7,563 bases of DNA, from the NCBI GenBank assembly GCA_020851395.1, contig JADZCW010000097.1:1-7563 (forward strand), written 5' to 3'. The translations under genes were made by a program, and so were the position numbers. This document shows positions 1-5,960 of the stretch, piece after piece. The notes under the pieces were generated by a model. It was given only the letters and a program-made list of their open reading frames with translations. It ran no database searches and was not told the DNA's origin. Position 1 is the first letter of the stretch; each line of letters starts with the position of its first letter. Source of the DNA: Phycisphaeraceae bacterium. GTDB lineage: Bacteria; Planctomycetota; Phycisphaerae; Phycisphaerales; Phycisphaeraceae.

Positions 1-536
1 ATGATCTGATTCTCCGGCGTCACCCGCGGCCGCAGCTCGCTGAGCCCCATCATCGTCGGCAGCGAAGGCCCATAGATGTCCCCATCCAGCAACCCCACGC
101 GCAGCCCCGCCCGCGCCAGACCGATCGCCAGGTTCACCGCGATCGTGCTCTTGCCCACGCCCCCCTTGCCCGCCCCCACCGCGATGATGTGCCTCACCCC
201 CGGCAGCGGATTGCCCTCCGGCCCGGTCCCCGCCTGCCCCTGATGCGCCTGAGCCTTGGCCTGCGCCGCCGCGTGCGCCGCCGCCGCGGCGTCCACCGCC
301 ACCTCCACCTTCACCTGCTTGATCTCCGCCCCCAGGTCGCGCACCGCCGCCTCCACCGCCTTGCTCAGCGCCTGCTTGGCCGCCAACGTCGGGTTGGCAA
401 TCTCGAGTTTCACCAGCGCCGCCCCGTCACAATACGACACGCTCTTGACCATCCCCAGCGTCACGATGTCCTTGTGCAGCTCGGGCTCAAGCACCGTCGA
501 AAGGTTTTGCAGGATCTGTTCACGCGTGATGGCCAT
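1..536 (-). CDS. mrp: Mrp/ApbC/NBP35-family iron-sulfur cluster carrier ATPase, N-terminal part (truncated by window edge)
   Basis: Cytosolic P-loop ATPase of the Mrp/ApbC family, which in characterised members binds a 4Fe-4S cluster and delivers it to target apoproteins. The 178 visible residues read in order: an N-terminal MIP18/DUF59-type domain (about residues 5-80, with LEPELHKDIVTLGMV at 16-30), an Ala-rich linker (about 82-95), then the start of the ATPase. The Walker A is GAGKGGVGKST (121-131), with the extra 'signature' lysine K124 and the P-loop lysine K129. It is followed by DGDIYGPSLP (151-160), a very typical Mrp segment. The C-terminal CxxC cluster ligands lie outside the window and cannot be checked. 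The ATG at 534-536 has a GAGG ribosome site 7 nt upstream (544-547). It is divergent from the LTxxQ gene. The family call is firm; the cellular clients are unknown. Confidence 0.95.
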   Translation of the reverse strand, partial: MAITREQILQNLSTVLEPELHKDIVTLGMVKSVSYCDGAALVKLEIANPTLAAKQALSKAVEAAVRDLGAEIKQVKVEVAVDAAAAAHAAAQAKAQAHQGQAGTGPEGNPLPGVRHIIAVGAGKGGVGKSTIAVNLAIGLARAGLRVGLLDGDIYGPSLPTMMGLSELRPRVTPENQI

Positions 537-543
537 GGTTAAA

Positions 544-547
544 CCTC
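544..547 (-). promoter_or_regulatory. Ribosome binding site of mrp
   Basis: GAGG on the minus strand, 7 nt before the ATG at 534-536. It supports this start for the Mrp gene, whose reading from that codon begins directly in the MIP18-type domain. Confidence 0.6.
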
Positions 548-734
548 GATGAATATCCGACCTGGAACGTCTGGAACGGGGGGTTGAGAATCTTAGGGCG
601 AACCGCGGCAAAGGCCAAACGTACCCTGCAATAGCCCGCTCGCTCGGCCGTTATTCGACTGTGCCGGCCGGGATGAATCGACAGGCCATCGGGGGTCCCG
701 TTCGTTACTCGCCTGAAGACCAACCACCCGCATG

Positions 735-741
735 AAAGGTG
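735..741 (+). promoter_or_regulatory. Ribosome binding site of the LTxxQ-motif gene
   Basis: AAAGGTG lies 7 nt before the ATG at 749-751. It decides this start over an out-of-frame ATG at 732 and an out-of-frame GTG at 739, and the chosen frame opens straight into a signal peptide. Confidence 0.6.
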
Positions 742-748
742 AAAGACC

Positions 749-1552
749 ATGAAAACCAAGCGTTCTCTGCTCCTTCTCGGCTGCCTGGCCGCGCTCGGTC
801 TGGTCGGCCTGCAAGCCCCCCTGACCTGGGGCCAACCGGCCGACGAGAGCGAACAGCCCGGCCCGCCCCCCGCCAACTCCAACGACTTCGAAGAACTCGA
901 CACCCCGCCCGGAATGGGCCCGGGCATGATGGGCCCGGGAATGGGCATGGGCATGATGGCCCCCGGCATGGGCCGCGGCGCCATCTTCGTCCAGCGCGTC
1001 CTGGACCTGCCTGACCTGACCGCCGATCAGAAGAAATCCGTCGAGGATCTTCTGGATAAGCACCGCCAGGAAGTCGAGGCCTGGCAGAAGCAGCACGAGG
1101 GCGAGATCAAACCCCTGCAGGAGAAGATGCAGGACGCCCGCGAGAAGGCCCGCCCCGCACTGCAGCAGCTCCGCGAGAGCCGCAAGCAGATGCTCGAACT
1201 GCTGGCCATGGACACGCCCACCAGCGACCTGGTCAAGCCGCTCGACGAATTGCGCACCAAGTTCCGCGACGCCCGCAAGCAGCTCGAGCCCCTGCGCGAC
1301 CAGCTCCGCGACGCCGGCCAGCAGTTCCGCGAACTGCACAAGGACGCCCCGAACGCCCGGGAGCTGCGCCAGCAGATCATGGACGTCTTGACCGACGAAC
1401 AGCGTCAGGAACTGCGCCAGAACATGATGGGCCCCGGCATGCGTCCCGGCATGATGATGCGTGACGGCGCCCCCGGAAACCCCGGAAACCCCGGCATGGG
1501 CCCCGGAATGGGCCAGGGCATGCGTGGCGACCGCCCGGGAAAATCCCGCTGA
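749..1552 (+). CDS. Exported Met-rich Spy/CpxP-like protein with two LTxxQ motifs
   Basis: A 267-residue exported protein. Residues 1-28 form a signal peptide (KTKR, a hydrophobic core, then a likely cut near TWG-QP). A Pro/Gly/Met-rich segment follows (55-75, eight Met in 19 residues). Next comes a long, highly charged, almost certainly helical region (about 84-225), and then a second Met/Gly/Pro-rich tail (226-258, nine Met). LTADQ (90-94) and LTDEQ (214-218) frame the helical region. A pair of LTxxQ motifs is the hallmark of Spy/CpxP periplasmic chaperones and their metal-responsive relatives. Spy and CpxP are about 160 residues, so this one is much longer because of the Met-rich flanks and an extended helix. 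The only Cys (C12) lies inside the signal core. Role by inference: periplasmic chaperone or metal-buffering/sensing protein. It is a single gene with its own terminator. The family call is fairly sure, the exact function is not. Confidence 0.85.
   Translation: MKTKRSLLLLGCLAALGLVGLQAPLTWGQPADESEQPGPPPANSNDFEELDTPPGMGPGMMGPGMGMGMMAPGMGRGAIFVQRVLDLPDLTADQKKSVEDLLDKHRQEVEAWQKQHEGEIKPLQEKMQDAREKARPALQQLRESRKQMLELLAMDTPTSDLVKPLDELRTKFRDARKQLEPLRDQLRDAGQQFRELHKDAPNARELRQQIMDVLTDEQRQELRQNMMGPGMRPGMMMRDGAPGNPGNPGMGPGMGQGMRGDRPGKSR
911..975 (+). repeat. Degenerate tandem repeat encoding Met-Gly-Pro-Gly units
   Basis: Imperfect repeats of GGGCCCGGGAATGGGC-like units encode the first Met-rich segment (residues 55-75) of the LTxxQ protein. 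Such repeats can change length by slippage, so copy number may vary between strains. Confidence 0.6.
1424..1527 (+). repeat. Degenerate repeat encoding the C-terminal Met/Gly/Pro tail
   Basis: Repeats related to GGCCCCGGCATG, plus a perfect tandem CCCGGAAAC (1472-1480 and 1481-1489), encode the second Met-rich segment (residues 226-258) of the LTxxQ protein. They resemble the block at 911-975, so the two segments may have a common origin. Confidence 0.5.
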
Positions 1553-1589
1553 CACCCGCTCGACTTCTCTCCCGAGCCCCTCCCCGCTC

Positions 1590-1615
1590 CCCCCGGCCAT
1601 GCGCCGGGGGTTTTT
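1590..1615 (+). terminator. Intrinsic terminator of the LTxxQ gene
   Basis: A perfect 8-bp stem, CCCCCGGC (1590-1597) with GCCGGGGG (1603-1610), a 5-nt loop, and TTTTT at 1611-1615. It starts 37 nt after the stop codon. The T-run ends exactly next to the stop codon (1616-1618) of the convergent ABC gene. Read on the minus strand there is no T-run after the stem, so it should act in the plus direction only. Confidence 0.88.
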
Positions 1616-2575
1616 CTATTGCACCAGCCCCTTGGTCAGACGCATGAACGCCGTCTCGAGGTTCACCTGCTCCTCCGTCAGCCGGCTGACCCCGAACCCG
1701 CGCAGCACCAGCTGCTTGGCCACCTCCGCCGCGTCGATCTCCCCCGGCTGAATCGACAGCCGCAGTTCACCGTCACTCCCGCTTCCGGGGGCGGGGGTCA
1801 CGCCCGCCACGCCCGGAAGTTTTTCCAGCACCGCCGCCGCCTCGCCCTCGCGCCCACCCGCGATCCGCACCTGCAAGATGCTCCCGACCTTCGCACGCTC
1901 GAGGATCTCCGCCACCGTCCCGGAGAACTTCAGCTCCCCCTGCTCAATAATGCCCACCTTGTTGCACAGGTCCGCCAGCTCCACCAGGATGTGCGAGCTG
2001 ATCAGGATCGTCTTGCCCATCCTCCGCAATTCCTTGAGCAATTCCCGGATCTCGATCCGCGCCCGCGGGTCCAGCCCGCTCGCCGGCTCATCCAGGAGCA
2101 GCACCTTCGGGTCATGCAGCAGCACCCGCGCCAGGCTCAGCCGCTGCTTCATCCCGCGCGACAATCCGTTCACCGGCGCGTCCGCCTTGCCCCCCAGGTC
2201 CGTCAGCGACAGCACGTCCTCGACCACTCCCTTGCGCCGCCGCCCGTGGATCTGGTACGCCGACGCGAAAAACTCCAGGTACTCCCGCACCACCAGGTCC
2301 TCGTACGACCCGAAGTAGTCCGGCACGTAACCGATCATCGCCCGCACCTGCCGCGCGTTGACCGGCCCCACGCTCAGCCCGCACACCCGCGCCTCGCCCC
2401 ACGTCGGCCGCAACAGCGTCGCGAGGATCTTGATCGTCGTCGTCTTCCCCGCACCGTTGGGCCCGATGAACCCGTAGCAGTCCCCCTCGTCGATGCGAAG
2501 GTTCAGATTCGACAGCGCCGTCGTCTGCCCGTACTTCTTCGTCAGGTTGATCGTCTGCACCATCGGCGTATTCAT
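1616..2575 (-). CDS. ABC transporter ATP-binding protein (ABC-2/NatA-like class)
   Basis: Cytoplasmic ATPase of 319 residues that would power an inner-membrane complex by ATP hydrolysis. The motifs are complete: Walker A GPNGAGKT (38-45), Q-loop region GYVPDYFG (82-89, with D86 at the position where this class usually has Gln or Glu), signature LSRGMKQR (138-145), Walker B LLLDEP (159-164, catalytic E163), D-loop SGLD (166-169) and H-loop SSH (193-195). After about residue 225 comes a roughly 95-residue accessory domain ending in LETAFMRLTKG, as in many ABC-2-type ATPases. The ATG lies inside the stop of the upstream 843-residue gene (ATGA, 2572-2575), so translation is coupled. No ABC permease gene is in the window and this is the last gene of its operon. 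The substrate is unknown. The 3' end faces the LTxxQ gene. Confidence 0.93.
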   Translation of the reverse strand: MNTPMVQTINLTKKYGQTTALSNLNLRIDEGDCYGFIGPNGAGKTTTIKILATLLRPTWGEARVCGLSVGPVNARQVRAMIGYVPDYFGSYEDLVVREYLEFFASAYQIHGRRRKGVVEDVLSLTDLGGKADAPVNGLSRGMKQRLSLARVLLHDPKVLLLDEPASGLDPRARIEIRELLKELRRMGKTILISSHILVELADLCNKVGIIEQGELKFSGTVAEILERAKVGSILQVRIAGGREGEAAAVLEKLPGVAGVTPAPGSGSDGELRLSIQPGEIDAAEVAKQLVLRGFGVSRLTEEQVNLETAFMRLTKGLVQ

Positions 2576-5103
2576 GGTTGCGTGTCACTCCCGCGATCCG
2601 AAGGCTCCGATATCGGCACGATCCAGCGCACCACCGTCCACCCCCCGCCGCTGAGCTCGTCCGCCTCCCCCCCGTCGAGCGTCATCGGCAGCGGCAGCGG
2701 GCTCTGCGGCAGGTGCCCGATCACGATCAGCCGCCGCAGCGGCAGCAGCTCCGAGATGTCCAGCCCGCGTACCCCCGTCCGCAACGCCTCCCACCCCTGG
2801 TCCGGCCCGTAATACTCCGTGCGGTCCCACAGCGGCGGCGGCAGATACTCATAGAAACTCAGCCGCTCGATCATCCGCACCGTCTGGTCCTCGGGCAGTT
2901 TCGCCAGCGCGTCCTCCCCCGTCGTCACCTGATCACGCCCCATCCCCGGATTCCGCATCAGGTCGCCCAGGTACCCCCGCCAGGGCGTCATCTTCTGCTG
3001 CCCCACCCGCGGCTGGGGCGGCTCGAGCAGTCGATACCGCCGCAGCGAGTCCTCGAACACCGCCAGGTCCAACGGCTCACCACTCGCCCAGTCCCCCACC
3101 GGCGCCGCCCAGGGCATCGCCCCGTCCCCGGGACAGTAGACCACCAGCACGTTGCGGAGCACCACCTTCTCCGAGCCGCCCGGCCCACGCAATTGATGCC
3201 GAAGCTGCCCGCTCGGCCACCACGGCTCGTCCCGCCCCCGGCTCATCGTCACCGGCAGCCCCAGCAGCTTCCAGTCATACGTCGTCCCGCCCTGCTCTTT
3301 GCCCGACCAGCTCAGCAGGCACGAGCTCTGCACCGACCTCGCCGTGCTCCGCACCGTGATCGCCACACCCCGCTCCGGATCCGTCGCGTCGACCCACGGC
3401 GCCGCCGCGTCGAGCGCGTAAGGCATCGCCGTCACGAACACCGACCGCGTCCCCCCCCGCAGCGGCCCGAAAGCCGTCAGCCCCTGATCAAACCCCGTCA
3501 CACCCCACACATCTTGCCCCCACAGGCTTCCTCCAAGCCGGGGCGCAAGCCCCGGGTCGCTCAGCGCCGTGGAATCCCTCTCCAACGCCAGCTCCGCACG
3601 CCCATGCCGAGGGACGAGGAACGAGAACCAGCTCTGCACCCGCAGCAGCCCCGGCTGGCCCGCGCTGATCCCCCCCGCTGGTGACCAGACGTCCACCACA
3701 CTGAAGTGCTCGATCCGCGTCTGGTGCGCCGCCATCAGCCACCCGCCCCCCCACGCGATCCCCGTCGCCACCAGCACCCCCGCCACGAACAGGTTCCAGC
3801 TCTGGTGGCTCAGCCCTTTGCGCCGCAAAACGAAATACCCCGCCGGACCCACCGTCACCCAGTACAGCGTGAAGAAGAAGATCGCCGCCAGGATCACCCC
3901 CGACGCCCTGCCCGCCATCGCCGTCAGCAGCGGGATGAACTCCCCCTGCTCCCGCGCGTCGCGCACCCCCGGCTCCGCCATCCGGTTCGCCGCGACCTCC
4001 TTGTCGATGAAGTCCTGCCGGTACGCCGGGCTCCGCCACCCGAACACCGCCCGCCACAGCTGCGGCCCATTCGGAAGCCCCTGCCGAGTCATCCCCCGCT
4101 CGGTCAGGTCCAACCCGATCACCGTCACCCGCCCCAGTCCGAATGCCTTGGCCGCCACCAGCGCCGGCCCCCGCGCCCCAGCCTCCGTCGACGACGCGAT
4201 CCCACGCAGCAGCACCGCCGCGTCCGTCCCCGGATCGATCTCGATCTCCTGACCCGTGATCCGCCACGTCGCGTCGCGCAACGGCCCGCCAAGCCACCCC
4301 GGCGGCAGCAGACCCTCACGCGTCCGCGTGTGAAGCCCCTCGACCAGCTCCGCGAACGCCGTCCGCTCCCACGCCGGACCGACGCTTGGCAGCACGATCA
4401 CCAGGTGACCGCCCCGCCTGACCCACTCGATCAACGACCGCTGCGCCGCCGGCGTGATCCGCGCGTCGTCCGGCGCCCCGCCGTCCGGCGTCCAGACCAA
4501 CGCCTGCAGCATCGACATCCCGTACCAACGGTCCGGCAGGTCCGCGATCGTCAACCCGTCGACCAGCCGCTTGGCCTCCTGCTGCGTGTAGTTCGACTCG
4601 TACGGTGTCAGCCCCAGCGAGCGCGACCCGGTCAGCCCGATCACGCCGACCTCCGGTGAGAGCGTCGCGTCGAGCGACGGCGCCGTCGTCCGGCTCGCCA
4701 GCAGCTGCCCGCTCACCCCGTCGAGCACCCGCAGCCGCCACCGCCCCCCCGCCGTCGAGCCCGGACCCATCGTCAGCGGCAACGGCTGATACACCCACAG
4801 CCGGCCCGTCTCCCCCGGCCCGATCGTCGCCGCCCGTCGCGCGTGCACCGGGTCCCCGTCCGCGTCCTGCACCACCCACTCGCAGATCACCGACCGCGCC
4901 GCCTGACCCGGGTTCTCCAGCGACACGCCTAAACCCGTCCAGCAGCCCGGCTGAACCATCCCGCCCATCCCCACCCGCTCCCGCGGAACCTCGACCCTCA
5001 GCCCCCCCGCCTCGAACCGCAGCGACTGACCAACCACCGGACCGGCGCTCAGCACCAGACACACGCTCAGCCATCGCCAGAACGTCGCCCGACCTGACAC
5101 CAT
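2572..5103 (-). CDS. Uncharacterised membrane-anchored envelope protein (843 aa), partner gene of the ABC ATPase
   Basis: Not recognised as a named protein. From the ATG at 5101-5103 it has 843 residues. A signal peptide (1-25, ending PVVG-Q) is followed by a beta-rich segment (about 27-145) and then an alpha/beta part (about 150-335). That part resembles the glutamine-amidotransferase/flavodoxin-like domains of uncharacterised bacterial membrane proteins, with RSLIEWVRRGGHLVIV at 222-237 and GLGRVTVIGLDLT at 322-334. Two membrane spans follow (about 401-424 and 438-457), joined by a short basic loop (RRKG at 427-430), and then a Trp-rich C-terminal part (about 460-843). By the positive-inside rule both large parts face outward, with only about 13 residues inside. 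The start is chosen because it gives a clean signal peptide and has AGGAG at 5108-5112; the frame is open to 5325, but that extension lacks protein-like character. It is first in the operon. Function unknown; probably a partner of the ABC ATPase. Confidence 0.82.
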   Translation of the reverse strand: MVSGRATFWRWLSVCLVLSAGPVVGQSLRFEAGGLRVEVPRERVGMGGMVQPGCWTGLGVSLENPGQAARSVICEWVVQDADGDPVHARRAATIGPGETGRLWVYQPLPLTMGPGSTAGGRWRLRVLDGVSGQLLASRTTAPSLDATLSPEVGVIGLTGSRSLGLTPYESNYTQQEAKRLVDGLTIADLPDRWYGMSMLQALVWTPDGGAPDDARITPAAQRSLIEWVRRGGHLVIVLPSVGPAWERTAFAELVEGLHTRTREGLLPPGWLGGPLRDATWRITGQEIEIDPGTDAAVLLRGIASSTEAGARGPALVAAKAFGLGRVTVIGLDLTERGMTRQGLPNGPQLWRAVFGWRSPAYRQDFIDKEVAANRMAEPGVRDAREQGEFIPLLTAMAGRASGVILAAIFFFTLYWVTVGPAGYFVLRRKGLSHQSWNLFVAGVLVATGIAWGGGWLMAAHQTRIEHFSVVDVWSPAGGISAGQPGLLRVQSWFSFLVPRHGRAELALERDSTALSDPGLAPRLGGSLWGQDVWGVTGFDQGLTAFGPLRGGTRSVFVTAMPYALDAAAPWVDATDPERGVAITVRSTARSVQSSCLLSWSGKEQGGTTYDWKLLGLPVTMSRGRDEPWWPSGQLRHQLRGPGGSEKVVLRNVLVVYCPGDGAMPWAAPVGDWASGEPLDLAVFEDSLRRYRLLEPPQPRVGQQKMTPWRGYLGDLMRNPGMGRDQVTTGEDALAKLPEDQTVRMIERLSFYEYLPPPLWDRTEYYGPDQGWEALRTGVRGLDISELLPLRRLIVIGHLPQSPLPLPMTLDGGEADELSGGGWTVVRWIVPISEPSDRGSDTQP

Positions 5104-5107
5104 CCCA

Positions 5108-5112
5108 CTCCT
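5108..5112 (-). promoter_or_regulatory. Ribosome binding site deciding the start of the 843-residue gene
   Basis: AGGAG on the minus strand, 4 nt before the ATG at 5101-5103. The spacing is a little short, but it is the best site near a start that leads directly into a signal peptide. It argues against the longer reading from 5325. Confidence 0.55.
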
Positions 5113-5141
5113 GGCTATGCCTCGCCCCCAATGCTTACAGT

Positions 5142-5157
5142 TGGCAAACTTTTGCCA
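5142..5157. promoter_or_regulatory. Palindromic operator candidate in the divergent control region
   Basis: TGGCAAA-CT-TTTGCCA is a perfect inverted repeat with 7-bp arms, in an unusually AT-rich patch (5141-5170) of this very GC-rich DNA. It lies 38 nt before the 843-residue gene (minus) and 124 nt before the 70-residue gene (plus). On the minus strand a -10-like TAAAAT (5157-5162) touches the palindrome and would place the transcription start inside it, the usual position for a repressor site. No good -35 was found. The regulator is unknown. Confidence 0.4.
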
Positions 5158-5281
5158 TTTTATCTTACCACCATCTCCACCCATTCGGCGCCGTCGGACC
5201 TCCCACCCACCGGCCGCACCCCCCCGAACCGCTTTCACTGATCCCAACCCCCGCCAGGGACCGATATCAACCAAGCGAGCC

Positions 5282-5494
5282 ATGAACCGTGAAGTCCTCC
5301 TCCAAGTCTGGCCCGTCCTGGCCATCCTGGCCTACGTCCTGGTCACCTGCGTCCTGACCACGCTGGCTTACATGCGCCGCAACCAGGTCGAGCTCCACGA
5401 CCGCGTCCGCGAGTCGCTGATGCTCCGCCAACGCTACATGGCCACCACCGAGCAACGCCAGCAGCAGCACGACGACAGCATCATCATCGAGTGA
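5282..5494 (+). CDS. Small single-span membrane protein (70 aa), function unknown
   Basis: Not recognised. The product has 70 residues: a short N-terminus (MNREVLLQ), one hydrophobic span (about 9-30), then a basic and strongly hydrophilic tail beginning MRRNQ (31-35), probably helical, with a Gln-rich stretch (58-62) and an acidic DDSIIIE end (64-70). Basic residues just after the span suggest the tail is in the cytoplasm. Codon use (CTC, GTC, ATC, CGC, GCC) matches the other plus-strand genes, which supports real coding. The same frame is open upstream to 5117, but that part is Pro/Arg-rich and lacks protein-like character, so the ATG at 5282 is preferred although no strong ribosome site precedes it. 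It is divergent from the 843-residue gene and convergent with queD (28-nt gap). It could be a small membrane-complex subunit, but nothing shows which. Confidence 0.68.
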   Translation: MNREVLLQVWPVLAILAYVLVTCVLTTLAYMRRNQVELHDRVRESLMLRQRYMATTEQRQQQHDDSIIIE

Positions 5495-5522
5495 TCCGCC
5501 CCCAACCGTCCGGGATTCAAGC

Positions 5523-5888
5523 TCACGTCCCGCCGCGATATTCCGCGGCGTTGTTGGCCGTCTCATGCACCCGCACCGCCGCCAGCCGCGGCAGCAACGG
5601 CTTGACCCGCTCGTAGATCCACCTCGACAGATTCTCCGCCGTCGGCACCGCCAGCCCCGGCACCTCGTTGAGCACCGTGTGGTCCAGCTCGTCGATCACC
5701 GGCTTGGCCAATTCCTTGATGTCCCCGAAGTCCACCAGATACCCCCGCTCCGCCGGCACCGGCCCCTCGAGGATCAACTCCACCCGGAACGTGTGCCCAT
5801 GCATCCGCCGGCACTTGTGCCCCTCCGGGAACGTCGGTAGGTAGTGCGCCGCGTGAAACTCCATCGTCTTGGTCAGCGTTGTCCGCAT
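5523..5888 (-). CDS. queD: 6-carboxytetrahydropterin synthase QueD
   Basis: Zinc enzyme of the 6-pyruvoyl-tetrahydropterin synthase fold. It converts 7,8-dihydroneopterin triphosphate to 6-carboxy-5,6,7,8-tetrahydropterin, an early step towards queuosine and other 7-deazapurines. The 121 residues match the family length. Zinc ligands H15 (in FHAAHYL), H30 and H32 (MHGH), catalytic C26, the D69-H70 pair (LDHTVLNE) and the pterin-anchoring E109 (VHET) are all present. The spacing Cys-x3-His-Gly-His, with no Glu before HGH, marks the QueD type rather than the PTPS-III type that serves folate synthesis. The start at 5886-5888 is chosen because MRTTLTKTMEF begins the fold; the open frame upstream to 5945 is not protein-like. 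A purine-rich GAGAGAGG (5891-5898) precedes the ATG. It is last in folK-queE-queD, 69 nt after queE. Confidence 0.95.
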   Translation of the reverse strand: MRTTLTKTMEFHAAHYLPTFPEGHKCRRMHGHTFRVELILEGPVPAERGYLVDFGDIKELAKPVIDELDHTVLNEVPGLAVPTAENLSRWIYERVKPLLPRLAAVRVHETANNAAEYRGGT

Positions 5889-5933
5889 AGCCTCTCTCGC
5901 AAAACCTCCATCATACCCGGGCGCCAGCCCCGC

Positions 5934-5960
5934 TCCCCTGCTCACTTGTTCCCCTGCTCA
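5934..5960. repeat. 11-bp direct repeat between queE and queD
   Basis: TCCCCTGCTCA occurs at 5934-5944 and again at 5950-5960, five bases apart. The second copy overlaps the queE stop codon (5958-5960). The meaning is unknown; it could come from a small duplication or be a protein or RNA site before queD. Confidence 0.6.

Larger units (their letters stand above)
537..748. other. Divergent intergenic region between mrp and the LTxxQ gene
   Basis: About 210 bp without a credible gene. It must hold the start signals of both divergent genes, but no convincing -35/-10 pair could be picked. What is visible: a tandem repeat of CTGGAACG (562-569 and 571-578), and a possible stem pairing 643-650 with 665-672 (8 pairs, one of them G-U, 14-nt loop) in the presumed leader of the LTxxQ gene. 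Both could be chance in GC-rich DNA. The ribosome site AAAGGTG (735-741) lies at the right end. Confidence 0.5.

Noticed and set aside
782..784. Lipoprotein cysteine (C12) in the LTxxQ protein
   Set aside because: The LLGC sequence has Leu at the -2 position, and the hydrophobic core continues well past the Cys, so a signal peptidase I site near residue 28 fits better.
593..1600. Minus-strand open frame of about 335 codons opposite the LTxxQ gene
   Set aside because: It is a His/Ala/Gly-rich shadow. The plus strand has a ribosome site, signal peptide, two LTxxQ motifs and a terminator.
1619..2812. Long plus-strand open frame opposite the ABC ATPase
   Set aside because: Its translation is Arg/Pro/His/Gln-rich without any domain, it lies antisense to a gene with complete ABC motifs, and long antisense frames are expected at this GC content.
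2578..4659. Plus-strand open frames (2578-3684 and 3706-4659) opposite the 843-residue gene
   Set aside because: They are low-complexity Arg/Pro-rich translations, while the minus strand gives a signal peptide, membrane spans and normal protein composition over the whole length.
5104..5325. N-terminal extension of the 843-residue protein
   Set aside because: The added residues are Arg/Gly-rich, would run through the palindrome and the start of the 70-residue gene, and would bury a clean signal peptide.
5889..5957. preQ1 riboswitch before queD
   Set aside because: The leader is only 69 nt and lacks the paired P1 plus A-rich tail of the preQ1-I class; no convincing pseudoknot could be drawn.
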